From assembly GCA_030613605.1 (NCBI GenBank), contig JAUWLO010000077.1, forward strand, positions 1-8,837: a stretch of 8,837 nt of DNA, in the 5' to 3' direction. The DNA comes from Gammaproteobacteria bacterium (lineage in GTDB: Bacteria; Pseudomonadota; Gammaproteobacteria; SZUA-152). The position numbers and the translations under genes are program-made. This document shows, in pieces, positions 1-5,996 of this stretch (the first letter of the stretch is position 1; each line of letters starts with the position of its first letter). A model generated the notes under the pieces. That model saw only the letters and a program-made list of their open reading frames with translations. It was not told where the DNA came from and did no database searches.

Positions 1-149
1 CCCACAAAAAACTACTGCTGCGTCTGCAAGACCCGCACGAGGTCGAACATCAAATCATGGAATGCCTGGGCCGCGCCCTGTGGGAGTCCCAACAAAACAA
101 CTCGGCCCCTGATGAAGCGCAGTATCTACTCTGCATTCAAAAACTCTAG
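1..149 (+). CDS. DUF1841 family protein, C-terminal fragment (5' end outside window)
   Basis: The reading frame is open from the left edge and stops at TAG 147-149, giving about 48 residues. The tail includes the stretch DPHEVEHQIMECLGRALWE and then APDEAQYL, ending in QKL. This E-H-x-x-M-E-C-L-x-x-A-L-W pattern followed by a PDE-x-x-YL element matches my memory of the C-terminus of DUF1841 proteins, short cytoplasmic proteins of unknown function common in beta- and gammaproteobacteria. The start and most of the protein are missing, so nothing can be said about its ribosome binding site or operon. It is the only + strand gene seen and converges on the doxX gene with 9 bases between the two stops. 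The coding call is fairly firm because the composition is protein-like and the ending is family-like; the function is unknown. Confidence 0.75.
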   Translation, partial: HKKLLLRLQDPHEVEHQIMECLGRALWESQQNNSAPDEAQYLLCIQKL

Positions 150-158
150 GCTACGCAA

Positions 159-626
159 CTACAGATTGAATTTTTTGCCTAACCAGTGATCAATCGACAA
201 TTTACCCGGCCCCATTAACATCGGCACCAGCAACATCAACCCCCACACCTGATGATCACGTATACCCGCTGCATTAATATCCGGGTAGGAAAGCACGGCC
301 GTGATATTAAACACAAACAACGCAATTGCACCAAAACGCCCCGCCAGGCCAAAGGCTAACAACACGGGCAAAAAGAGTTCAGCTGCCGTGCCCATATAGG
401 CGGCAAGTTCATAGGGAATCAACGGCACGGCATATTCGTATTCAAACAAATAAAGCGTAGAGTCCCAGGAATTAAATTTAAGCATGCCTGATTTAAAAAA
501 GACCCAGGCCACCCAAAGGCGCAACGCCAAAATACTCACTGGAGACAAATAATCCAACTTACTGTAGACAGGCTTAATGATACCTGTGGCTTTCTGCACC
601 AATGAATTATTCATAATATCTGACAT
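159..626 (-). CDS. DoxX family membrane protein, fourth gene of the bufferin cluster
   Basis: A 155-residue protein with four hydrophobic segments, at about residues 28-48, 72-95, 97-115 and 125-140. Family features include the RLWVAWVFFKSGMLKF first helix and the conserved AAELFLPVLLAFGLAGR region between helices 2 and 3. DoxX proteins are small inner-membrane proteins, thought in some systems to be part of oxidoreductase complexes. They recur beside DUF692/DUF2063/DUF2282 genes, as here, so a role in maturation, redox balance or export of the bufferin is inferred. I chose the ATG at 626 because GGAG lies 6 bases upstream and the protein then begins MSDIMNNS, followed by a short polar segment and the first helix. 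A longer form starts at ATG 698, directly after the bufC stop, with AAGG 5 bases upstream; its 24 extra residues (containing RICGLK) do not look family-like. The protein from 626 has no cysteine. No terminator follows. Confidence 0.88.
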   Translation of the reverse strand: MSDIMNNSLVQKATGIIKPVYSKLDYLSPVSILALRLWVAWVFFKSGMLKFNSWDSTLYLFEYEYAVPLIPYELAAYMGTAAELFLPVLLAFGLAGRFGAIALFVFNITAVLSYPDINAAGIRDHQVWGLMLLVPMLMGPGKLSIDHWLGKKFNL

Positions 627-632
627 AATTTT

Positions 633-636
633 CTCC
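633..636 (-). promoter_or_regulatory. Ribosome binding site supporting the 626 start of doxX
   Basis: On the minus strand GGAG is followed by six bases (AAAATT) and ATG. This is a better Shine-Dalgarno match than the one before the alternative ATG at 698 and is the main reason for choosing the shorter protein. Confidence 0.6.
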
Positions 637-698
637 AGCTTTTGATTATTTTTTAACCCACAAATTCTTAACTCAGCCTGTAAATCTACGCTCTTCAT

Positions 699-1481
699 TC
701 ACGCCTTTCCTTTTACTGAAAAACCACCCACTATTCTGTTCATTACCGCATCCTGCAATATTTCGCCGACATCACAGTCCGGATCAATATTCAACGCGGC
801 TTCACAGGAAACATTAAATGTTTCCCCAAATGAAATAGCTTCCAACATTGCAAAAGCACCGGGGCTTAATGAATGAAATGCGATTTGTTTTCCTTCGCGG
901 ACAATGGCCAGCTCCACACCACCTTCTTCAAGATCAACTAATTCATCGCCCTCGTAATCATCCTGATTAACCTGCCAGATACGCAGAACAGGGAAATTTG
1001 AACGCAACAAATAACAGGCTGGCGATAACAATAGCGTTAACTGGTTTTGCTGGGATTCCGGCACCTGAGCCAACTTGCTTATGTTCAGCATTTCCCCCAT
1101 TGGCGAATGAAACGCGGAGTGATAAGCCCACTCGAGTCGAGCCACGTCGGGCAAATAAGGCAAGGTTTCCAGCCCCTGGAATGTTTCCAGATACTCAGGA
1201 AAGTTCTCACCAAAATCATGCACATTGCCAGATGTTGAAGGGTGTGTCTGGATATAACTCTCGGCAACATGCGCAAAATAATCATCACCCACCAGTTTTT
1301 TTATAACCTCAAAAACACCGCCCAGCGCATCACGAAAACCGATAGCAACACCATGTTGGTATATTCCCAGACGGCGGGCACCACTTAATCCAGCATCACA
1401 AACTGTTTGCGCATAAACCTCATCAGTATCACCATTCACCGATCGCGCAAAACCTTGCTGTAACTCACGCAATGCGTTCAC
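699..1481 (-). CDS. bufC: BufC/HvfC-type MNIO partner protein (DUF2063)
   Basis: A 260-residue soluble protein. The N-terminal DUF2063 domain spans about residues 5-100 and shows the hallmark RRLGIYQHGVAIGFRDAL, then VFEVIKKLVGDDYF. A second domain follows from YLPDVARLEWAYHSAFH (residues 109-125) to the C-terminus. Proteins of this family pair with DUF692 (MNIO) enzymes and are thought to present the precursor peptide to the enzyme; BufC in Caulobacter and HvfC in Haemophilus are the named examples. The start is GTG at 1481, with GAGGT five bases upstream, and it overlaps the end of bufB by 17 bases, which suggests translational coupling. The stop TGA (699-701) directly precedes a possible ATG of doxX. 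No signal peptide or membrane segment is visible, so modification should take place in the cytoplasm before export of BufA. Family call is firm; the exact role rests on characterised relatives. Confidence 0.92.
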   Translation of the reverse strand: MNALRELQQGFARSVNGDTDEVYAQTVCDAGLSGARRLGIYQHGVAIGFRDALGGVFEVIKKLVGDDYFAHVAESYIQTHPSTSGNVHDFGENFPEYLETFQGLETLPYLPDVARLEWAYHSAFHSPMGEMLNISKLAQVPESQQNQLTLLLSPACYLLRSNFPVLRIWQVNQDDYEGDELVDLEEGGVELAIVREGKQIAFHSLSPGAFAMLEAISFGETFNVSCEAALNIDPDCDVGEILQDAVMNRIVGGFSVKGKA

Positions 1482-2415
1482 GGCCCACCTCTGATGTTAA
1501 TTTACCTGTGCGAGACACAGGCAGCTGGCTTTCGCGTATTGCATCAGCACGATTCGCTTCAGCTACCAACACATCCAACTTCGGCAAATCCTTATCCCAT
1601 TCGATCATCGCTGGCACAGCACCAAAACGGTTGACTGCCAGCCGATACAATTCCCACACCTCATCACAAACTAGATGGTCATGGGTGTCCAGGCGGATCA
1701 CGCCACCATCAATTTCCTTAACGGTATGACCCGCGAGGTGAATTTCTTTTACACTTTCAACCGGAATACTTTCAATAAACCGTTCTGCATTAAAGCCGTG
1801 GTTCATGGCATTAACATAAACATTGTTCACATCAAGCAGCACAGCACAACCCGCTCGTTGCGAAAGCTCGGTGACAAATTCCCATTCGGGGATGGTTGAA
1901 ACTTTGTACTCCAGATAAGAGGAAACATTCTCGATCAGGATTTGCCTGCCAAGAAACTCCTGTACCTCATTAATACGCTGAACCATATGGTCCAGTGATT
2001 CTTCGGTGTAAGGCATTGGCAACAAGTCGTTAAAGTACCGGTCGTTAACCGAACCCCAGGACAGGTGTTCTGACACCAGACCTGGCTCAATACGATCAAT
2101 TAAATGTTTGAGATTTTTTAGATGCTGTTGATTCAAAGGGTCGGTGGAACCAACCGATAAACCAACGCCATGGAGGCTGACAGGATATAAGTGTCGCACC
2201 CGTTCCAGATATTCAAATGGTTTGCTGCCACCATTGTTATTCAGACTTGTAGCACCCAGACCAAAATAATTCTCGCTGTGTGCCTCAACCCAACCAATAT
2301 CCGGCCTGTGTTCCAGAATATCATCAAAATGCTCCGCGCGAAGGCCAATGCCCGCACGCGGAGGTATAGTCATTTCTGGATTTTTACCCAATAGCGCCAT
2401 GACAATAAACCGCAA
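1465..2415 (-). CDS. bufB: BufB, DUF692 multinuclear non-heme iron oxidative enzyme (MNIO)
   Basis: A TIM-barrel-type DUF692 protein of 316 residues from the TTG start. Conserved acidic/His/Asn clusters typical of MNIO iron ligands are all present: E44-A-H46-S-E48-N49, H82 in SLHGVGLS, E116-H117, E162-N163, D195-V-N197-N198, H226 and H230 in EIHLAGH, D243-T-H245-D246, and E272-W-D274. MbnB, TglH and BufB belong to this family and use two or three irons and O2 to oxidise peptide cysteines; here the substrate is presumably BufA, encoded 8 bases upstream. The start is uncertain: TTG 2415 has AAAGG five bases upstream, overlapping the bufA stop; ATG 2400 and ATG 2373 have poor ribosome binding sites, though 2373 gives the family-like beginning MTIPPRAGIGL. 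The 3' end overlaps bufC by 17 bases. No residue needed for the metal site appears to be missing. Confidence 0.94.
   Translation of the reverse strand: MRFIVMALLGKNPEMTIPPRAGIGLRAEHFDDILEHRPDIGWVEAHSENYFGLGATSLNNNGGSKPFEYLERVRHLYPVSLHGVGLSVGSTDPLNQQHLKNLKHLIDRIEPGLVSEHLSWGSVNDRYFNDLLPMPYTEESLDHMVQRINEVQEFLGRQILIENVSSYLEYKVSTIPEWEFVTELSQRAGCAVLLDVNNVYVNAMNHGFNAERFIESIPVESVKEIHLAGHTVKEIDGGVIRLDTHDHLVCDEVWELYRLAVNRFGAVPAMIEWDKDLPKLDVLVAEANRADAIRESQLPVSRTGKLTSEVGRERIA
1487..1491 (-). promoter_or_regulatory. Ribosome binding site of bufC, inside the bufB coding region
   Basis: GAGGT, read on the minus strand, lies five bases before the GTG start at 1481 and within the last codons of bufB. It supports the GTG as the real start even though the two genes overlap. 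Confidence 0.6.
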
Positions 2416-2420
2416 TAAAA

Positions 2421-2425
2421 CCTTT
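2421..2425 (-). promoter_or_regulatory. Candidate ribosome binding site for the TTG start of bufB
   Basis: AAAGG lies five bases before TTG 2415 and overlaps the bufA stop codon (2424-2426). It is the only reasonable Shine-Dalgarno match near the three candidate bufB starts, so it decides the chosen start. Confidence is limited because TTG is a rare start. Confidence 0.45.
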
Positions 2426-2690
2426 AGGCTTTTGGTTTTAGGCTAGCACCAACAATTTTCTCACAGCTGCCTTTGGGTAAGGCAATAAAAGCCGTTGGCT
2501 TCCCATCCACTTCTGAGGTTCCAGCACAGGCACTGTTAGAGGTTTGGCAGTCATTTTGGCCTGCCTTAACGATGCCATAACATTTTTCCATTTTTTTCTT
2601 ACCTGCCTCGACAGGCATGCTGGCGGTCATCACGGTTACCGCAAACAGGCTGGCAAGGGCAGTGTGGGCAATTACTGTAGATTTTTTCAT
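2424..2690 (-). CDS. bufA: Bufferin precursor peptide (DUF2282), predicted copper-binding RiPP
   Basis: An 88-residue precursor. Residues 1-29 form a Sec signal peptide: KK at 2-3, a hydrophobic core at about 5-24, and a V-E-A cleavage site before G30. The mature part (about 59 residues) has four cysteines, C37 (MEKCYGI), C48 (AGQNDCQT), C55 (SACAGTS) and C76 (LPKGSCEKIVG). This order and spacing is the DUF2282/bufferin-1 pattern. In characterised bufferins two of the four cysteines are turned into 5-thiooxazoles by the MNIO enzyme, the others can form a disulfide, and the peptide binds copper in the periplasm; the signal peptide also serves as the leader. This is transferred from relatives. 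The start is ATG 2690 with GGAG eight bases upstream. It is the first gene of the cluster, and 197 non-coding bases separate it from gloA, so the operon promoter should lie there. Confidence 0.93.
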   Translation of the reverse strand: MKKSTVIAHTALASLFAVTVMTASMPVEAGKKKMEKCYGIVKAGQNDCQTSNSACAGTSEVDGKPTAFIALPKGSCEKIVGASLKPKA

Positions 2691-2698
2691 GTTACTTT

Positions 2699-2702
2699 CT
2701 CC
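2699..2702 (-). promoter_or_regulatory. Ribosome binding site of bufA
   Basis: GGAG on the minus strand lies eight bases before ATG 2690. Together with the KK-hydrophobic signal peptide that follows, it fixes the start of the precursor. Confidence 0.65.
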
Positions 2703-2772
2703 ATCATCGTTGTTTAATTATTTATTTAGATTCGGACCAGGAAACAAAAGATTACTCTGTCATGCCATAGCC

Positions 2773-2785
2773 GTTACAGCACTAA
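2773..2785. repeat. Direct repeat copy 1, upstream of bufA
   Basis: The + strand reads GTTACAGCACTAA; on the coding (minus) strand it is TTAGTGCTGTAAC. It matches the copy at 2806-2818 in 12 of 13 bases, with 33 bases between starts, or about three helical turns. It lies about 83-95 bases upstream of the bufA start. A paired activator site or an ECF-sigma -35 element (GTAAC) are possible readings; neither is shown. Confidence 0.5.
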
Positions 2786-2805
2786 GATGAACAAACCACG
2801 GAAAT

Positions 2806-2818
2806 GTTACAGCAATAA
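2806..2818. repeat. Direct repeat copy 2, upstream of bufA
   Basis: The + strand reads GTTACAGCAATAA, differing from copy 1 (2773-2785) only at the tenth base. Both copies point the same way, and both sit in the gap between gloA and bufA. Confidence 0.5.
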
Positions 2819-2859
2819 AGGGCATGGATTGCCCCACAATATAGACTGATTTTAGCTAA

Positions 2860-2883
2860 CTCTTTATCCCGAGATAAAAAGAG
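2860..2883 (-). terminator. Hairpin after gloA, weak terminator candidate
   Basis: Six pairs TTTATC/GATAAA enclose a four-base loop. They extend through a two-base bulge to three more pairs, CTC/GAG. It starts five bases beyond the gloA stop (2888-2890). No run of T follows the stem in the gloA reading direction; the five T's lie in the first arm. It may instead slow transcription or protect the 3' end of the message, so termination is only a possibility. Confidence 0.3.
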
Positions 2884-2887
2884 ATAT

Positions 2888-3277
2888 CTAATAGGATTTT
2901 TTGGCGATCAATTCTATTTGGTAGCCGTCAGGGTCTTCAAAAAAAGCAACAACTGTAGTGCCTGCATTCATAGGCCCAGGCTCACGGATCACCTTCCCCC
3001 CCTGGTTACGAATTTTTTCCGCAGCAACATAAACATCATCAACTTCTATGGATATGTGCCCAAAGGCATCGCCAAGCTCGTATTCGGACACTTCCCAATT
3101 GTAGGTAAACTCGATTACCGTACTATCGTTCTCGTCACCATATCCCACAAAAGCAAGGGTGTATTGTCCTCGGGGATACTCCTGACGTCGCAATAAACGC
3201 ATACCCAGCACTTCGGTATAAAACTGGATGGAACGGTTCAAATCGCTGACCCGTAGCATAGTGTGTAATAAGCGCAT
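2888..3277 (-). CDS. gloA: Lactoylglutathione lyase (glyoxalase I)
   Basis: A 129-residue VOC-fold protein that isomerises the methylglyoxal-glutathione hemithioacetal to S-lactoylglutathione in the cytoplasm, the first step of methylglyoxal detoxification. The beginning MRLLHTMLRVSDL and the ending EDPDGYQIELI are nearly identical to those of E. coli GloA. The four metal ligands of the Ni-dependent class are at the same positions: H5, E56, H74 and E122. It lacks the short C-terminal extension of the E. coli protein (135 residues). The start is ATG 3277, which gives the family N-terminus; the upstream CGGA is a weak ribosome binding site. It lies 84 bases downstream of the c-di-GMP enzyme gene on the same strand with no terminator in between, so partial co-transcription is possible. 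Confidence 0.97.
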   Translation of the reverse strand: MRLLHTMLRVSDLNRSIQFYTEVLGMRLLRRQEYPRGQYTLAFVGYGDENDSTVIEFTYNWEVSEYELGDAFGHISIEVDDVYVAAEKIRNQGGKVIREPGPMNAGTTVVAFFEDPDGYQIELIAKKSY

Positions 3278-3361
3278 TATTAAAAATCCGTATGTTAAGT
3301 CGATACCACAACAAAATTTTACTAAATGAGTATTTGCTAAGAAATGTTTACTGAAGAATCA

Positions 3362-5836
3362 TTACTGATAAACAGATTCCATTGGACGCGGGCGCCCTAA
3401 TTGATAACCCTGTACATGATCAACACCAAGCTCCATCAATTTTTCCAGCACTTCTTCAGATTCAACAAACTCGGCAATGGTTTGCACACCCATAATATGG
3501 CCAATGTGGTTTATGGATTCCACCATTGCGTGCCCTACCTTATCAATCGCGAGGTCTTTTACAAACATTCCATCAATTTTAAGGTAATCCACATCCAGAT
3601 TTTTCAAATAGGCGAAAGATGATATACCGCGTCCAAAATCATCCAGTGCAAATTTGCAGCCCATGTTGCTCAAAATTGACATAAAGCGTTTAACTACACT
3701 AAGACTCGATGCGGCAGCCGTTTCCGTTATTTCAAAGCAAATAGATTCCGGCGGTACTTCACTATTGTCTATTTGGTCCACCACAAAGCCCATAAACGCT
3801 TCATCATCCAGTGATTGTCCGGAAATATTGATTGCATACATACCACTGTGTTCACCACGTTTATGTCGTTTCCCCAGCAACTCCAGCGCACTGGACACAA
3901 CCCAACGATCAATATCAGGCATCAGGTGATAGCGCTCTGCGGCTGCAATAAAAGCGGCTGGCCGAATTATATTGTCGTTTTCATCCAGCATGCGCAATAA
4001 AATTTCATAATGCGTTTTTTTATCTGCGCCATCTCCAAGCGGTACGATATTCTGACAATAAAGCCGGAAGCGGTTTTCTTTTAACGCGTGGCGAATTCTC
4101 TGGATCCAGCGAATTTCACCATCCCTTTGGCGTAGCGCCAAATCTCGCTCAGTGTATACATGTACCCGATTTCGACCTTTTTCTTTCGCCACATAACATG
4201 CAGAATCAGCAATACGCATTATGTCGGCGATGTTATCCCACTGAGGTGTAATCGGCACCAGGCCGATGCTAACGCCAATTTCAAAGGGTTTGCCTTCCCA
4301 CACAAAACGATAATCACGTACGGCACGGCATAGCGATTTAGCCGTACGTCTGGCTTTTTCCATCGAACAATTTTTCAGGATGACGCCAAACTCATCTCCG
4401 CCAAGGCGGGCAAGGCTATCATCTTCTGAAAGCTGGTCCCGCAACAATATCGACAATTCTTTTAGTAACTCATCCCCCGCTGCATGACCATAACCATCGT
4501 TTATTAATTTAAACTGATCAAGATCCATGTAGAAAAATGCATGTCGTTGATCCTCGGCATGGACGCTGTCCAGAGCTTCCTGCAATTGTGTTTCAAACTG
4601 ACGTCGATTGAGAAGTCCAGTCAGGGTGTCGTGGCTGGATTCATATTCCATCCACCGCTCCATGCCCCGCAACTCGGAAATATCGTTTAACACCACTACC
4701 GCACCGGCAATATCACCATCGGCATCGTGTATGGGCGTCGCAAAATCCTGAATAATAAATTCCCACCCACCTCGACGCAGCAACACACGATTACCCTTTC
4801 CATTGACTCTACCCTGTTCCCGCAAACAGCGGCTTACCGAATCATCAGACCCTTCTTTGCTATTTTCATCTACAACCTGATAAACATCCTTGAGCATTTG
4901 ACCTCGAGCTTCTTCACAGCTCCAGCCGGTAAGATGCTCTGCGGTAGGATTAAGGTATTCAACGCAGCCCTGCTTATCGACAGTAATGACGCCATCGTTG
5001 ATGTGCTCAAAAACCTGTTGCGCCATGAGCCGTTCCTGCAGCTGACCTTTAAGTGCATGATGATGATCAGTCAGGTCATTGCCAATGCACACCGCGCCCG
5101 TCACATCGCCCAGAGAGTTCCTCGTAACTGCCACCGTCCAGGCTATACACGCCTCTTTTTTCTGGCCTTCCACCCAGTGTCGATCCAGTATTGTCTGTTG
5201 ATCAAGCTGATGAGGGCATTCACGTAAAAGGGTTTTTATCGCTATAGGCAGGTAATTTTCCGGATTTTCGCCGGCAAATAACCACTGGCCATGTTGATTG
5301 GTAAAGACCACTTCTCCACTGGCATTCACTCTCACAATAATACTGGCGGCCGCATCCACAACTTCCTGTGATCCCATCGTATCAGTTTGTGTATCAGTAA
5401 ATTCTTCGCTAAACACAAACAATTTTCCGATGACACGGCCACCATCCAGAAGCGAGGTCAGCATGAAATTTACAGCGACCTCCTTTCCGTCTTTACGGGA
5501 GATCCGGGCGCTGACGTTAAGGTGGGGGCAATTAATGGTTTTTAGCGCGAGGCACTTTGAACCAGAATTGATGGTAGAAACATCGTTTGCAGCAGCTGAG
5601 GAAGCGTTAGGAGAAACTTCAGTGGAGACGTCCCGAAGTGTAAAATTACTGTAGGCAAAAAAATCTTTACCCTTTATATCGCTAATGGCCCACCCAAGTA
5701 TTTTTTCTGCTTCCGAATTAACACTGATGACGCGGCCCTTTTGATCGAGGGCAACAACCCCTTCACCTGATTCTATCGCCAAATCAGGCAATTCTTCCCG
5801 GGTTATCCCCTTAACGAGGTTCAATTTCGTCTGCAA
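3362..5836 (-). CDS. PAS-PAS-PAS-GGDEF-EAL cyclic-di-GMP phosphodiesterase/diguanylate cyclase
   Basis: An 824-residue protein with no membrane helix or signal peptide, so cytoplasmic. Three PAS or PAS-like domains lie at about residues 20-145, 160-258 and 270-390. GGDEF spans about 400-560, with FYMDLDQFKLINDGYGH at 435-451 and GGDEF at 479-483. EAL spans about 575-822. The EAL domain keeps the residues expected for c-di-GMP hydrolysis: E611 (in EILLR), N670, E702, D732-D733, K753, E789 and Q809, so phosphodiesterase activity is likely. The GGDEF signature is intact too, but the inhibitory I-site is S470-E-D-D473 instead of RxxD, so product inhibition there is not expected. The start is TTG 5836, directly after an in-frame stop, with AGGG seven bases upstream; no ATG occurs in frame near it. 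It follows the argG terminator, so it should have its own promoter. The PAS ligand is not evident. Confidence 0.95.
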   Translation of the reverse strand: MQTKLNLVKGITREELPDLAIESGEGVVALDQKGRVISVNSEAEKILGWAISDIKGKDFFAYSNFTLRDVSTEVSPNASSAAANDVSTINSGSKCLALKTINCPHLNVSARISRKDGKEVAVNFMLTSLLDGGRVIGKLFVFSEEFTDTQTDTMGSQEVVDAAASIIVRVNASGEVVFTNQHGQWLFAGENPENYLPIAIKTLLRECPHQLDQQTILDRHWVEGQKKEACIAWTVAVTRNSLGDVTGAVCIGNDLTDHHHALKGQLQERLMAQQVFEHINDGVITVDKQGCVEYLNPTAEHLTGWSCEEARGQMLKDVYQVVDENSKEGSDDSVSRCLREQGRVNGKGNRVLLRRGGWEFIIQDFATPIHDADGDIAGAVVVLNDISELRGMERWMEYESSHDTLTGLLNRRQFETQLQEALDSVHAEDQRHAFFYMDLDQFKLINDGYGHAAGDELLKELSILLRDQLSEDDSLARLGGDEFGVILKNCSMEKARRTAKSLCRAVRDYRFVWEGKPFEIGVSIGLVPITPQWDNIADIMRIADSACYVAKEKGRNRVHVYTERDLALRQRDGEIRWIQRIRHALKENRFRLYCQNIVPLGDGADKKTHYEILLRMLDENDNIIRPAAFIAAAERYHLMPDIDRWVVSSALELLGKRHKRGEHSGMYAINISGQSLDDEAFMGFVVDQIDNSEVPPESICFEITETAAASSLSVVKRFMSILSNMGCKFALDDFGRGISSFAYLKNLDVDYLKIDGMFVKDLAIDKVGHAMVESINHIGHIMGVQTIAEFVESEEVLEKLMELGVDHVQGYQLGRPRPMESVYQ

Positions 5837-5843
5837 TCAAACA

Positions 5844-5847
5844 CCCT
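5844..5847 (-). promoter_or_regulatory. Ribosome binding site supporting the TTG start of the GGDEF-EAL gene
   Basis: AGGG on the minus strand lies seven bases before TTG 5836. An in-frame TGA at 5837-5839 rules out any start further upstream. A nearby ATG at 5853 is in another frame and reaches a stop within 11 codons. Confidence 0.6.
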
Positions 5848-5916
5848 GCCCATGCTACGACTTATTTTTTATAGTTATCCACTTTTTACCAGATACCTGT
5901 ACTGTATAGCACAACG

Positions 5917-5943
5917 AAAAACTGGCGGTTTAGCGGCCGCCAG
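5917..5943 (-). terminator. Intrinsic terminator of argG
   Basis: Read on the minus strand: a perfect 7-bp GC-rich stem CTGGCGG/CCGCCAG with an eight-base loop, followed at once by TTTTT. It lies 53 bases beyond the argG stop. The orientation of the T run shows that it ends transcription coming from argG, and it separates argG from the GGDEF-EAL gene. Confidence 0.9.
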
Positions 5944-5996
5944 CGAATCTAAACATAGTTTAGAGGAAAATCCAATAACTTATTGGCAAATAAGCA

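Noticed and set aside
1085..1288. A short open frame on the minus strand inside bufC in another frame
   Set aside because: It overlaps the conserved bufC frame completely and has no ribosome binding site or family resemblance.
4727..5227. A 166-codon open frame on the + strand opposite the GGDEF-EAL gene
   Set aside because: It is fully antisense to the PAS domain region of a well-supported gene and shows no recognisable domain.
5851..5853. ATG 5853 as a start for the GGDEF-EAL gene, implying a frameshift
   Set aside because: The frame from this ATG stops after ten codons, while TTG 5836 has its own well-placed AGGG; no frameshift is needed.
5895..5915. A LexA-box-like sequence upstream of the GGDEF-EAL gene (GTGC-N8-ACAG on the minus strand)
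   Set aside because: Only the right half matches CTGT-N8-ACAG; the left half does not, so an SOS site is not supported.
5979..5994. An AT-rich hairpin CTTATT/AATAAG just after the argG stop
   Set aside because: It is short and AT-rich without a T run; the GC-rich hairpin at 5917-5943 is the real terminator.
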